DNA from: Paludibacteraceae bacterium
Lineage (GTDB): Bacteria > Bacteroidota > Bacteroidia > Bacteroidales > Paludibacteraceae
NCBI GenBank assembly: GCA_017439235.1
Contig: JAFSJN010000016.1
Span: forward strand, 1 to 64,000
Reading direction: 5' to 3'
DNA length: 64,000 nucleotides
Position numbers and translations under genes: made by a program. How positions within the stretch are numbered: position 1 is the stretch's first letter; the number at the start of each line of letters is the position of its first letter. Shown piece by piece: positions 6,004 through 15,705 of the stretch. The notes under the pieces are model-generated. The model was not told where the DNA came from. It did no database searches and saw only the letters and a list, made by a program, of their open reading frames with translations.

Positions 6004-7202
6004 AATGCAGCCTCCCTTTTCATACGTTTGTTAATATTAGCACGAACAACGCACCAGTCGATAAGCGGCGCAAAGGCGTTACCGAGCAGGATGGCGAGCA
6101 TCATACCTTCGGGATAACCCGGGTTGAGGACGCGGATAACGATGACCATGAAACCAATCAACGCTCCGTAAATCCACTTACCGCACTCCGTACGAGCACT
6201 CGTCACCGGGTCGGTAGCCATAAATACGGTACCAAACAGGAAACCGCCGCTCAGCAGCTGCATATACCACGGATAGTTGGCAACAGCCGTCTCGGGACCA
6301 AAGCGATTGAACAGCACAGCCGTCACAGCCGCTGTAGCTACGATAGACAACATCGTCTTCCATGAAGCCACTCCTGTGCAAATCAACAGGCCGGCACCCA
6401 ATAGGATAGCCCATACGCAAGTCTCACCTACGCTACCGGGATATAGACCGTTCATGGCGTCCCAGAAGCCCATTGGCAGTAACGAGGCGTCAGCCGATGT
6501 AGCTAACTGCCCCAGAGGCGTTGCGCCCGAGAAGCCGTCTACTACAGCCTGACCACCGTCCCATCCCCATGTTCCGGAGGTGCGTACAAAGACGCTGTCA
6601 CCCGTCATGTGACTTGGATAGGCGAAGAACAGGAACGCACGCGTAATCAACGCTACGTTGAATACATTATAACCTGTTCCGCCGAAGACCTCTTTAGCAA
6701 AGATAACCGCAAAAGCCGTAGCCACACCGACCATCCACAACGGAGTATTGATGGGCACGATAAGCGGAATAATAAAACCGGTTACCAGGAATCCTTCTGC
6801 TACCTCTTCTTTCTTAATCTGAGCCACGACAAATTCGATACCCAGACCGACAGCATAGCTGACGATGATGAGGGGCAGCACGGCCAGCAGACCGAAGGCA
6901 AAAGCCTTCCAGAACAAGGCGCAGGTCAGACCTTCTGCCAATTGTCCCGTAGCCAACAGGTGCTGATAACCCACGTTGTACATACCGAAGAGCAAGGCCG
7001 GTACGAGCGCCATCACCACCAGAATCATCGTGCGCTTAGAGTCACTTCCATCGTGAATCTGCGCACCATAACGCTTAGCTGTGGTCGAGGGCGTGAAAAG
7101 GAACGTATCAAAGGCGTCGTAGAAACTGCTCAGCTTCTCTAACTTGCCGCCCTGTTCGAAGTTCTTACCGAACTTCTTCCATAACTGATAAAACTTTTCC
7201 AT
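6000..7202 (-). CDS. nqrB: Na+-NQR subunit B (covalent FMN, ion channel)
   Basis: A 400-residue polytopic membrane subunit, which in the family forms the main Na+ path and binds riboflavin and FMN. The covalent FMN motif SGAT is at residues 225-228 (T228). The GYNVFNVALITRAFLFFAYP segment around 178-196 is strongly conserved in the family. Start and stop overlap neighbouring nqr genes, as expected for a tightly packed operon. Confidence 0.96.
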   Translation of the reverse strand: MEKFYQLWKKFGKNFEQGGKLEKLSSFYDAFDTFLFTPSTTAKRYGAQIHDGSDSKRTMILVVMALVPALLFGMYNVGYQHLLATGQLAEGLTCALFWKAFAFGLLAVLPLIIVSYAVGLGIEFVVAQIKKEEVAEGFLVTGFIIPLIVPINTPLWMVGVATAFAVIFAKEVFGGTGYNVFNVALITRAFLFFAYPSHMTGDSVFVRTSGTWGWDGGQAVVDGFSGATPLGQLATSADASLLPMGFWDAMNGLYPGSVGETCVWAILLGAGLLICTGVASWKTMLSIVATAAVTAVLFNRFGPETAVANYPWYMQLLSGGFLFGTVFMATDPVTSARTECGKWIYGALIGFMVIVIRVLNPGYPEGMMLAILLGNAFAPLIDWCVVRANINKRMKREAAL

Positions 7203-8554
7203 TACTCGATCTCCTTTCTCATATTATCCAATGCCGCGCGCACGATAGCCTGCAACGGCATCTTCGAGGTACATACATATTCGCACAAAGCAAAGTCCTC
7301 AGGAGCCACTTCGTTGGCGCCCAATTGCTCCATCTTATCCAGATTACCGGCAATCATAGCCTTGATGAGGTACTCGGGATAGATATCCATCGGGAACACT
7401 TTGTCATACTCGTTGCTCACGATGATAGCACGGCGACCGCCTTTCAGACGGGCATCCCATTGGTATTTCTTCTTTCCGAATAACCAGCGCGTTACGCAGT
7501 TGTCCAACATCTTGGCCGGGTCGGTCTGACCGAAATGGAAAGCATCAAAGCGAGGCAACAGCCAGCCCATAAACTCATGAGCGTCAGAGCCTTCATCGAT
7601 AACCGTAAACTGGTTGTCGTAGATGCTGATCATCTCGTCCATAGCAACCTGATGACCGCTCAGTGCATTACCTGCTATATAACGGCAAGGCAACTCGCAA
7701 TGGGCATTGCTCTTCAGCACTGCACTTACAGGCATGCCGGGCAATACATTGTAGTACTGACGCCCGTAAGCCAACGGACCAGTCAACGCTACTTTCTTCT
7801 GCATGTCCACAATACCCTTAGTCAGCAGTCTGCCGATAAGCGCCATGTCCTGGATATTGATGGTCCAGATTGTCTCGCCCTTGCGCATAGGACGTAAGTT
7901 GTTGATTTGCACACCTACGTTACCGGCAGGGTGGGGACCCTTCACCTCAAACAATGTGCAGTTCTTCAGTCCGCGGAAGGCCATAGCCTTAGCACCTGCT
8001 TGAACACCTACAAACACCGGAGCCACGGCACTCAAAGCCGTTACCGCTGCCTGTACCTGCACATGCTCGTTACTCAATACCCATTCGTAATCAGGTGCCA
8101 GAGGAGCACTGTCAAACGAGGAAATAAAAATGGCTTGCGGAGTCTTGTTGGGCAACGCGATACAATCGTACGGACGCTGCTTAATCAAGCACCACAAACC
8201 CGACTGGAGCAAGAGGTCTCGAATGTCCTGCTTGACATCGAAATGCTCATACTCGATAGCGGCATCTGCCTCAATGTCTATTGACATCACCTTGCGGCGG
8301 TCACCACGGACAATCTCTTTGACCGTGCCCGATACAGGAGACGTGAATAGCATTGCTTCAAATGCCTTGTCGTGGAAGAGGGGGCTACCCGCCTTCACAC
8401 GTTCGCCGGCCTTCACCATCAACTTAGGAGTGATACCGGCGAAATGATCAGGAACGATGCGGAACACCGAAGGGCGACATACGCTACCCAACGACAGTTC
8501 AGCCTTGCCATCCATTGGCAGGTCCTGACCACGTTTCACGAGGATTTGTTGCAT
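7202..8554 (-). CDS. nqrA: Na+-NQR subunit A
   Basis: A 450-residue soluble subunit on the cytoplasmic side, the first gene of the operon. It has the NqrA pattern: an N-terminal biotinyl-lipoyl-like part with HFAGITPKLMVKAGERVKAG, the middle HPAGNVGVQINN region, and the C-terminal QLGANEVAPEDFALCEYVC segment. The family is linked to ubiquinone/menaquinone binding. The ATG is preceded by an A-rich stretch, and no clear -7 element was seen in the 43-base gap, so read-through from the upstream WG-like gene is possible. Confidence 0.95.
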   Translation of the reverse strand: MQQILVKRGQDLPMDGKAELSLGSVCRPSVFRIVPDHFAGITPKLMVKAGERVKAGSPLFHDKAFEAMLFTSPVSGTVKEIVRGDRRKVMSIDIEADAAIEYEHFDVKQDIRDLLLQSGLWCLIKQRPYDCIALPNKTPQAIFISSFDSAPLAPDYEWVLSNEHVQVQAAVTALSAVAPVFVGVQAGAKAMAFRGLKNCTLFEVKGPHPAGNVGVQINNLRPMRKGETIWTINIQDMALIGRLLTKGIVDMQKKVALTGPLAYGRQYYNVLPGMPVSAVLKSNAHCELPCRYIAGNALSGHQVAMDEMISIYDNQFTVIDEGSDAHEFMGWLLPRFDAFHFGQTDPAKMLDNCVTRWLFGKKKYQWDARLKGGRRAIIVSNEYDKVFPMDIYPEYLIKAMIAGNLDKMEQLGANEVAPEDFALCEYVCTSKMPLQAIVRAALDNMRKEIE

Positions 8555-8597
8555 AATAATCAGTTATTTATATTTTGTTTGTTTCGTTTGTGCTAAC

Positions 8598-9449
8598 TTA
8601 ACGCGTAGGAATAAGCGGGTCTACCTGAGACACTTCCTCTACGACCGGTTCTACGCGACGATAATTGGGCAGTATATCCAACGGCGCTAATTTAGTCCAC
8701 TCCCCATTCGTCTTAGCCTCTATATTGCCGTCAAAGATATTCAGGTCATCGTACGGACCTTCGGCTATTATACTGCCATCCAAAGCGTACAAGGAAGCGT
8801 ATCCCTCACGCAACGCACGCGCGTAAAAAATGTCCTCATAGCGGAATATATCCATACTCTCCCATTCATCCTCTACGCTATGCCTCCATGCTCCGCTCTC
8901 CGGATTACGCGTCACCAAGCCCCAACGCATCTTCTTACCCTTACCTTTGCCTACGGCAATAGGCGCATTGCGCGCTACACATTTCATGTCGTCGTATTTA
9001 TAGTCGACAACCACCTGATTGCGGTAATAATGTTTCTTCTCCGGATGACCCAGCATATCTACGATGCACCACTTACCTCTCAACCATCTATGAATAACGC
9101 ACGCACGCGCATCAAATAAAATGATTTGCAGGATAGTAGACGAAGACGGCTCCATGATCTGCCAACATTTAGCATTGCCGTCCCACACCGAGAAATATCC
9201 GTCTATGCCTTGCGCAACTACGTATCCGTCTGCCTCACAGCCTTCCTGACCGTACAGCAGCATGGCACTCGCATTCATCATCTGCTGACGCTGGATAGCG
9301 CCTACCAGATTACCTACACCCGCACTTACATTGTTGATGCCCGTTTGGATAGTGGCATTCTGTCCTACGGCAGGAATAACACCCGCCAACAGACCAGTCA
9401 TCAGGCCTGCAAAGATGATTAAACGATGTCGCATAGGCATAATAGTCAT
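8598..9449 (-). CDS. Exported WG-repeat-like protein of unknown role
   Basis: A 283-residue protein with a signal peptide (residues 1 to about 29, ending VGQN). Weak WG-type repeats follow, best seen as YALDGSIIAEGPYDDLNIFD then EAKTNGEWTKL near residues 225-265 and GYFSVWDGNAKCWQI earlier. WG repeats form beta-propeller-like surfaces, but their ligands are mostly unknown. I take ATG 9449 because the promoter element at 9470-9478 and the GGAG ribosome site just precede it. It lies 43 bases upstream of nqrA on the same strand and may share its transcript. Confidence 0.6.
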   Translation of the reverse strand: MTIMPMRHRLIIFAGLMTGLLAGVIPAVGQNATIQTGINNVSAGVGNLVGAIQRQQMMNASAMLLYGQEGCEADGYVVAQGIDGYFSVWDGNAKCWQIMEPSSSTILQIILFDARACVIHRWLRGKWCIVDMLGHPEKKHYYRNQVVVDYKYDDMKCVARNAPIAVGKGKGKKMRWGLVTRNPESGAWRHSVEDEWESMDIFRYEDIFYARALREGYASLYALDGSIIAEGPYDDLNIFDGNIEAKTNGEWTKLAPLDILPNYRRVEPVVEEVSQVDPLIPTR

Positions 9450-9469
9450 GATTTCTCCATAAAAAGTCT

Positions 9470-9501
9470 GCAAAGGTACGAAAAAATATTCATTCTGCAA
9501 A
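9470..9501 (-). promoter_or_regulatory. Promoter of the WG-like gene (and perhaps nqr)
   Basis: On the minus strand TTTG (9498-9501), 19 bases, then TACCTTTGC (9470-9478), an exact consensus match. The WG-like start codon is 21 bases downstream. It may also drive nqrABCDEF by read-through. Confidence 0.75.
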
Positions 9502-9549
9502 ATTATTTGCAATAATTTATGCAAAAAGAAAAAAATCGTCAACTCAGAC

Positions 9550-9581
9550 TTGCAAGTGTAGAAAAATTTTTGTACCTTTGC
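9550..9581 (+). promoter_or_regulatory. Promoter of dipeptidyl peptidase gene
   Basis: TTG (9550-9552), 20 bases, then TACCTTTGC (9573-9581). The start codon ATG 9588 is only 6 bases past the -7 element, so the mRNA must be leaderless or nearly so. Confidence 0.7.
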
Positions 9582-9587
9582 ACCCAA

Positions 9588-11687
9588 ATGAGAACTTGGA
9601 TAAGTAGTATTCTTTTGGCAGTTTGCCTCATGGGCGCGCACGCCGACGTGTTGAACGATATCGTCTTCAACCGCTATAAGGCGCGTACCCTCTCTATCAG
9701 CGAACAGGATTCGCTGCTTAATGGTTCCCCAAAAGAACCGCAGCGGTATATCCTGCAGTACCGTAATCAACACAAGATGTACCGCCATTCGTTTACCGCC
9801 GAATGGTACCTGTACGACACGAAGAAAAAGATCGAGTTAGCCCTCTCCGATACGCTGGTACGTGATGCCTGTTATTCGCCCGACGGACGCTATATCGTCT
9901 ATGGCAAAGGGCAGGACTTGTATATCTACAAGGTCGACTTCCATACCGAAGTACCTATCACTCACGATGCCGCCGACGGCTATGACGTATTCAGCGGATT
10001 GAGTGACTGGCTATATGAGGAAGAGTTCTCCCGCACACGTCTCTTTGAGTTCTCGCCCGATTCGCGCATGGTAGCCTTTGTCCGTTTGGACGAAACAGCT
10101 GTGCCCACCTATAGTTGGCAAATGTTCCTGGGCGAGCGGTATCCTACGCTCCGATCCCTGCGCTATTCTAAAGCGGGTGATGCCAATGCTAAGGCTTCGG
10201 TTTGCGTCTACGACATACGCACCAAGGCTATCCACACCATGCAGGTGCCCGAGATGGACGATTGCTATGTACCGCGTCTCACATGGCGCGAGGTGCCCGG
10301 ACAGAAACGCAAGAAAGATGAGCCGGTAGAATACGAACTGATGGTTCAAAAGATCAACCGCGACCAAACACGCATGGATATCTATGCCTGCAATCCTAAG
10401 TCGACCGTCTGCCGCCCCTTCTATAGTGAACAAAGCAACCGCTATTTTGTCGACTATGCACTCTTCGACCAGTGGCAATGGCTCACTGACGGTAGAGTAG
10501 TTGTCTTGAGCGAGAAAGACGGCTGGCGACAGGCTTTCCTCTATTCTGCGCAAGGTGCTCAGCAACAGGTGCTTACTCCTGCAGGAACAGACCTTACAGC
10601 TCTCTATGGTGTTAATGAAAAGGCTGGAATGCTCTATTGCGAAGCGGCCATTGTTCCATCTGAGCGCCAGGTATTCGCAGTTTCCATTAAGCCCAATGGT
10701 GGTAAGCCGGTTTGGTGGGCGTTGACCAGCGAGGCAGGTTGTCATAGTCTGCGTTTTTCGGCAGACATGAACCGCTGTATCGAGACCTTCCAGAGCGAGA
10801 CAATGGCCAATCGCTACACCTTATATGAGGTGCGTGGTACGCAACTGCGACTCAAAGAGGTGGTCCTCACCAATGACTCCATACAACAGGCTTGGGAAGC
10901 ACTACATATGCCTGTTAAACATTTTATGACTATCCCTACCGAACGCGGCGATTCATTGGAAGCATGGATGCTCCTGCCGCGTGACTTGGAACAGGACTTG
11001 GCGGCCGGCAAGACACCGCAACGCTATCCCGTAGTCATGTTCCAATACTCCGGCCCTTCCAGTCAACGCGTCATCAAACGTTGGCAACACCGCTTTGCCC
11101 ATTACCTGGCATCGATAGGTTACGTAGTAGTGAATGCTGACCCGCGCGGCACGGATAATAGAGGTCGCGCTTGGCGCAATGCTACATATATGGCGCTGGG
11201 CAACAAAGAAGCCGAGGACCATCAGAGTGTAGCGCGGTATATGCAATCCTTGCCGTATGTGGCTCCCGACCGCATTGCTATGATAGGCTGGAGTTACGGC
11301 GGCTATCAGACGATTCGCACCATGATGGAACCCAACTCCCTCATTCGTTGCGGCATAGCTATTGCCCCTGTCTCGGATTGGGAATTGTACGATACCGGTT
11401 ATACGGAGCGTTACATGCGCCGTCCGCAGGTCAACGATGGCGGCTATGCGGATGCCAACCTGATGAAACGGGCAGCCGACCTGCAGGGACGTTTATTGCT
11501 CATCCACGGTACGGCAGACGATAATGTCCACACGCACAATACCTTACTTCTATCTGACGCACTCGTCAAAGCCGGTAAGGACTTTGACATGCACCTGTAT
11601 GTGGACGACAACCACTCCATGCTCATCCCTGAGAATAAAATTCATTTACACAATAAGATTATTCACTTCTTAAATATTAATCTATGA
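9588..11687 (+). CDS. Dipeptidyl peptidase IV family serine protease (S9B)
   Basis: A 699-residue secreted or periplasmic exopeptidase that removes Xaa-Pro or Xaa-Ala dipeptides. A signal peptide (about 1-19, ending AHA) is followed by a beta-propeller DPPIV_N domain with the substrate-anchoring double Glu in DWLYEEEFSR. An alpha/beta-hydrolase domain has the nucleophile Ser in GWSYGGY (about 569), Asp in HGTADDNVH (about 643) and His in DDNHSM (about 676). The frame is open upstream, but ATG 9588 starts the signal peptide and sits directly after the promoter. The stop overlaps the next gene by 4 bases (ATGA). Confidence 0.93.
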   Translation: MRTWISSILLAVCLMGAHADVLNDIVFNRYKARTLSISEQDSLLNGSPKEPQRYILQYRNQHKMYRHSFTAEWYLYDTKKKIELALSDTLVRDACYSPDGRYIVYGKGQDLYIYKVDFHTEVPITHDAADGYDVFSGLSDWLYEEEFSRTRLFEFSPDSRMVAFVRLDETAVPTYSWQMFLGERYPTLRSLRYSKAGDANAKASVCVYDIRTKAIHTMQVPEMDDCYVPRLTWREVPGQKRKKDEPVEYELMVQKINRDQTRMDIYACNPKSTVCRPFYSEQSNRYFVDYALFDQWQWLTDGRVVVLSEKDGWRQAFLYSAQGAQQQVLTPAGTDLTALYGVNEKAGMLYCEAAIVPSERQVFAVSIKPNGGKPVWWALTSEAGCHSLRFSADMNRCIETFQSETMANRYTLYEVRGTQLRLKEVVLTNDSIQQAWEALHMPVKHFMTIPTERGDSLEAWMLLPRDLEQDLAAGKTPQRYPVVMFQYSGPSSQRVIKRWQHRFAHYLASIGYVVVNADPRGTDNRGRAWRNATYMALGNKEAEDHQSVARYMQSLPYVAPDRIAMIGWSYGGYQTIRTMMEPNSLIRCGIAIAPVSDWELYDTGYTERYMRRPQVNDGGYADANLMKRAADLQGRLLLIHGTADDNVHTHNTLLLSDALVKAGKDFDMHLYVDDNHSMLIPENKIHLHNKIIHFLNINL

Positions 11688-12940
11688 GTAACAAACAAAA
11701 CCTGAATGTTGCGGCCATTGTCGTAATGTTTTTATTGTTCTTTATGATTGCCTTTGTGACCAATTTTGCAGGCTCGATGGGCGTCATTGTTAAGAATCAG
11801 TTCGGTGCCTCCAATGCGATGGCACAGTTAGGTACGCTGGCTAACTTCATCGCGTACGCATGCATGGGCATTCCTGCCGGTATCATCCTCAAACGCAAGG
11901 GATATAAGTTTACCTCCCTGCTGGCTGTAACGATAGGCTTTGTGGGAGTAGGAGTACAATGGGTTAGCGGCTATGCAGAGTCGTTCGGCGTATACGTACT
12001 CGGCGCCTTTATTGCCGGCTTCTCAATGTGCCTACTGAATATCGTAGTCAATCCAATGCTTAACACCTTAGGCGGAGGCGGCAATCGCGGTAATCAGTTG
12101 ATTCAATTTGGCGGTTCGTGCAACTCCATAGGCGGCACCTTGGCTCCTATTATCTTAGGTTACCTCATTGGTGGTCAGATGGATACGGCCAGCGTGAGCG
12201 ATGCAGCACCGGCTATGATTGCCGCTATGGCTATCTTTGCCGTGGCCTTCTTAGTAGTAGCGTTCTCTAATATTCCGGAACCGCATATTGAAACTCCCGA
12301 ACAGCGTGCTGCTGCAGCGGCTAAGAAAGATGCGCATTCGCCTCTCTCGTTCCGTCACTTCGTACTTGGCGCCATTGCAATCTTCTTCTATGTTGGTGTA
12401 GAAGTGGGTGTCCCCAATACGGCTAACCTCTACATGTCCGGTCTGGAATCGGTAGGTCCTGCTGTGGCAGGCACATTAGTAGGTTTCTACTGGCTGTCGA
12501 TGATGTGTGGACGTCTGTTGGGCGGCGCTATTGGCGGTAAGGTCAGCAGCCGCGTGATGTTGGCTACCGTATCGTCGCTGGCTATCGCTATGTTGCTGTG
12601 CGTCATGTTCTTCCCCGAATCGTGGACTATCGCTTTCTCCGGTAAGGCTGTACCTATAAGCATGATACTGATGGTGCTGTGCGGACTGATGACCAGCGTG
12701 ATGTGGGGTGCAATCTTTAACCTCAGTGCCGAAGGATTGGGTAAGTATACTCCGGCTGCCAGCGGTATCTTCATGGCTCTGGTTTGTGGCGGCGGTATAT
12801 TGCCGTTCTTCCAGAACTTATTGGCCGACCACACCAACTTCCTCATCAGCTATCTAGTACCCGTTGCCGGCTTGGCATATATACTCTTTTACGCCCTCGT
12901 GGGCTCCAAGAATGTCAATAAAGACATTCCGACTGAGTAA
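11684..12940 (+). CDS. MFS sugar permease, FucP/GluP family
   Basis: A 418-residue transporter with 12 predicted helices in the inner membrane. It has FucP-family features: GIPAGIILKRKGYK after helix 2, NPMLNTLGGGGNRGNQLIQ and GSCNSIGGTLAP in the middle, and GGGILPFFQ near the end. Relatives import fucose, glucose or galactose with protons; the substrate here cannot be read from sequence. It is translationally coupled (ATGA) to the dipeptidyl peptidase gene. Confidence 0.85.
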   Translation: MSNKQNLNVAAIVVMFLLFFMIAFVTNFAGSMGVIVKNQFGASNAMAQLGTLANFIAYACMGIPAGIILKRKGYKFTSLLAVTIGFVGVGVQWVSGYAESFGVYVLGAFIAGFSMCLLNIVVNPMLNTLGGGGNRGNQLIQFGGSCNSIGGTLAPIILGYLIGGQMDTASVSDAAPAMIAAMAIFAVAFLVVAFSNIPEPHIETPEQRAAAAAKKDAHSPLSFRHFVLGAIAIFFYVGVEVGVPNTANLYMSGLESVGPAVAGTLVGFYWLSMMCGRLLGGAIGGKVSSRVMLATVSSLAIAMLLCVMFFPESWTIAFSGKAVPISMILMVLCGLMTSVMWGAIFNLSAEGLGKYTPAASGIFMALVCGGGILPFFQNLLADHTNFLISYLVPVAGLAYILFYALVGSKNVNKDIPTE

Positions 12941-12953
12941 AAATGCGCAAAAA

Positions 12954-12986
12954 TTTGCATAAGTGTAAAATATTTTGTACTTTTGC
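12954..12986 (+). promoter_or_regulatory. Promoter of the oxidoreductase/export operon
   Basis: TTTG (12954-12957), 20 bases, then TACTTTTGC (12978-12986). The start codon at 13017 is 30 bases downstream. It likely drives 13017-18369. Confidence 0.7.
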
Positions 12987-13016
12987 AAGCTTTTTAACGC
13001 GAGATAAAAAATAGAC

Positions 13017-14006
13017 ATGACTCAACCGCTTAATTTTGCGCTTATCGGGGCAGCTGGATATATCGCTCCCCGGCATCTTAAGGCTATAGCAGATACGGGC
13101 AACAATCTCATGGTTGCCTATGACCGTTTTGACTCTGTAGGACGACTGGACAGTTTCTTCCCTGAGTGCTCTTTCTTTACCGAGAATGAGCAGTTCGACC
13201 GCTTCTGCTCCAAGCAGATGCGCACCGACAATCCTCTCCATTGGATGTCCATCTGTACGCCCAATTATACGCACGATGCGTTTATTCGTTACGGACTGCG
13301 TCTGGGAACGGACGTGATTTGTGAGAAACCCTTGGTGCTCAATCCCTACAATATAGACAATCTGATTGAGATGGAGAAGGAGACAGGACACAAGGCCTAT
13401 ACGATTCTGCAACTGCGCCTGCACGAGGCTATAGCTAATCTTAAACGCAAAGTGGAACAGGGCCCGAAAGACAAGGTCTACGATGTGGAGCTAACATACA
13501 TTACCTCGCGTGGCAAATGGTACTACTCGTCCTGGAAAGGCGATATCCATAAGTCGGGTGGAGTAGCCACCAATATCGGCGTGCATTTCTACGATATGCT
13601 GCAATGGATCTTCGGTTCCGTACGGCAAAATATCGTTCATGTGATGTCTTTTGACCGCGTAGCCGGCTTCCTCGACCTCGAGCGTGCACGCGTGCGTTAT
13701 TTCCTTAGTATTAATGCAGAGTGCCTGCCGCCGAATGCTGTACAGGGTGAGAAGAAAACCTATCGTACCCTTAATATTGATGGTGAGGAATTTGAGTTCT
13801 CGCAGGGTTTTACCGAACTGCATACCGAATCCTATAAGCGCATTTTGGGCGGTCAGGGTTTCCGCATATCGGAGGCCAGACCATGTATAGAGACTGTCGC
13901 CCAGATCCGTCATGCTGTGCCAGTAGGCTTGGTGGGCGATTACCATCCTTTGGCTAAGTTGCCCTTGAGTAGACATCCCTTTGGATGGGACGAGATAAAA
14001 GTGTAG
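13017..14006 (+). CDS. Gfo/Idh/MocA oxidoreductase, WbpB/WlbA-like
   Basis: A 329-residue NAD(P)-dependent sugar oxidoreductase. The N-terminal Rossmann start reads ALIGAAGYIAPRHLKAI, followed by the family's EKPL motif (about 107), which supplies the active-site Lys. The conserved GGVATNIGVHFYDMLQWIFG segment carries the catalytic His. The best family resemblance is to UDP-N-acetyl-glucosaminuronate 3-dehydrogenases (WbpB/WlbA), which make 2,3-diamino sugars for surface polysaccharides. This fits the polysaccharide export genes that follow, but substrate assignment is inference. The next ATG is 2 bases after its stop. Confidence 0.8.
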   Translation: MTQPLNFALIGAAGYIAPRHLKAIADTGNNLMVAYDRFDSVGRLDSFFPECSFFTENEQFDRFCSKQMRTDNPLHWMSICTPNYTHDAFIRYGLRLGTDVICEKPLVLNPYNIDNLIEMEKETGHKAYTILQLRLHEAIANLKRKVEQGPKDKVYDVELTYITSRGKWYYSSWKGDIHKSGGVATNIGVHFYDMLQWIFGSVRQNIVHVMSFDRVAGFLDLERARVRYFLSINAECLPPNAVQGEKKTYRTLNIDGEEFEFSQGFTELHTESYKRILGGQGFRISEARPCIETVAQIRHAVPVGLVGDYHPLAKLPLSRHPFGWDEIKV

Positions 14007-14008
14007 CA

Positions 14009-14851
14009 ATGAGTAAGTTGAAGAACATAATTTGGGTGGCGCTGATAGGCCTGATGATGGCGTCGTGTGTGACGTCTAAGACGGTCAACCTGTTGCAAGA
14101 GCCTGATGATAAACGTATTCCGTCCTACACGGATACCTTGTCGTACGTAGATTATAAACTGCGTATCGGCGATCGTATCTTCGTATATGTCTACTCGGTA
14201 GACGAACAGGTAATGAAACTGTTCAACGCTTCCGGAATGACGGGTGGTGGAGGCCAAATGCGCCAGCAGATGAATATGGGGGCTAACGGCTACAGTGCCA
14301 ACGAGTTGTATTCGTACCTTGTATTGGAAGACGGCACCATTGATTTCCCGCTGATTGGTCATATTCAGGTGCGTGGACTCAATACGCGACAGGTCAAGCT
14401 GGCGTTGGAAAAGGAACTCTCTACCTATATCAAGTCTTATGGCGACTATAGCATGGTGAGTTGCGAAGTCAACGTTGTACAACGCTCCTATAGCGTTATC
14501 TCGGAGCGCGGAACAGGCAATTACCCCATCATGAAAGAAAAACTGACCATCTACGAGGCCTTGGCGCAAGCCGGTGATGTAGGCGATTGGTCCGACCGCT
14601 CTAAAGTGAAGATTATCCGCGAGATAGAAGGTAAGACATCTATTATCTCTTTCGATGTACGCTCTAAGGATATCATCAACTCCGAATACTATTATATTGA
14701 GCCTAACGATGTCATCTATGTGCAACAGTTGCGCGGCAAGGCCTTTGGCGTATCCAATGCGGCTACTACGGTGGCTATCGTAGCCTCGACACTCGGTTTC
14801 GGAGGTTTCCTCTACGGATTAATAGTCAGAATCGTAAATGCAACCAAATGA
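14009..14851 (+). CDS. Polysaccharide biosynthesis/export lipoprotein (Wza-like)
   Basis: A 280-residue outer-membrane export protein. The lipobox LMMASC marks the lipidated Cys at about residue 20. It contains a poly_export domain (YKLRIGDRIFVYVYSVDEQV, then EDGTIDFPLIGHIQVRGLNT) and an SLBB-like part, with a hydrophobic C-terminal helix. Such proteins assemble the outer-membrane part of exopolysaccharide or capsule exporters. ATG 14009, 2 bases after the upstream stop, is chosen over the upstream in-frame start at 13985. It overlaps the next gene by 4 bases. Confidence 0.88.
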   Translation: MSKLKNIIWVALIGLMMASCVTSKTVNLLQEPDDKRIPSYTDTLSYVDYKLRIGDRIFVYVYSVDEQVMKLFNASGMTGGGGQMRQQMNMGANGYSANELYSYLVLEDGTIDFPLIGHIQVRGLNTRQVKLALEKELSTYIKSYGDYSMVSCEVNVVQRSYSVISERGTGNYPIMKEKLTIYEALAQAGDVGDWSDRSKVKIIREIEGKTSIISFDVRSKDIINSEYYYIEPNDVIYVQQLRGKAFGVSNAATTVAIVASTLGFGGFLYGLIVRIVNATK

Positions 14852-15693
14852 AAGCAATGAACAACAATAGACCGATGATGTGGCTCGTTGCCTTTGCTTT
14901 CGGGCTGCTACTGACAGGCTGCTATCCCCATCGCGAAGTGGGACTGCTACAGGAACGCGGCAGTAAGGACATGGCGCGCCCACGTTACTATAAAACCGGC
15001 TTCATAGGTCCCCGACAGTTTAAGGACACTCTGCCGGTATACGACTCTGCCGCCTATGTGCCGTATCGACTGCAGGTCAACGACGAGATTATCTACCGCG
15101 TACTCACCATGGACGAGACGGTAGCTAAGACCCTGTTGGCCAATAATAACAATAGTTACAATACGCAGTACGCCAATTCGTATCGTATCTATTCCGATGG
15201 TACGGTGGACTTGCCCTTTATGGAGCCTATCAAATTGGAAGGACTGACCGAACTGGAGGCACAGGATACCGTGCGCAAGTATATGCGCGAACTCATTCCT
15301 GATGCGGATGTCAAACTGGCGCTGTATAATAAGCAGTTCACCATCTTAGGTGATGCCAGTTCGGGCGTGCGTTATATCTACAAAGATCGCATGACTATCT
15401 TTCAGGCTCTGGCTCTGACAGGCGACTTTATGAAATCGGCCGACAGACGCCATGTGCGAATTATCCGTCCCCATGGAAACGGTAAACCCGAAGTGCTGGA
15501 GTTTGATATTCGACCGAAGTCGATTATCGATTCCAAGTATTACTATATCTATCCCAACGACCTCATCTATGTCAGCCGTGAACCCGGTAGCTTCTTCAAA
15601 CAGGAGTCGTACGGCAGTTTCATCGCTATCATCATGAGTTCGGTCAGCTTGCTGATATCTGTATTGAATTATATACCTAATGTTGGATTCTAA
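14848..15693 (+). CDS. Second polysaccharide export lipoprotein (Wza-like)
   Basis: A 281-residue paralogue of the preceding gene, with lipobox LLTGC (Cys at about 26), the poly_export pattern YRLQVNDEIIYRVLTMDETV and SDGTVDLPFMEPIKLEGLTE, and a C-terminal hydrophobic tail. Two tandem Wza-like lipoproteins suggest either a heteromeric exporter or a recent duplication; the two have diverged well beyond near-identity. The start is coupled by ATGA overlap; an alternative ATG lies 9 bases in. Confidence 0.87.
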   Translation: MKAMNNNRPMMWLVAFAFGLLLTGCYPHREVGLLQERGSKDMARPRYYKTGFIGPRQFKDTLPVYDSAAYVPYRLQVNDEIIYRVLTMDETVAKTLLANNNNSYNTQYANSYRIYSDGTVDLPFMEPIKLEGLTELEAQDTVRKYMRELIPDADVKLALYNKQFTILGDASSGVRYIYKDRMTIFQALALTGDFMKSADRRHVRIIRPHGNGKPEVLEFDIRPKSIIDSKYYYIYPNDLIYVSREPGSFFKQESYGSFIAIIMSSVSLLISVLNYIPNVGF

Positions 15694-15705
15694 TGCCCTG
15701 TTGCT

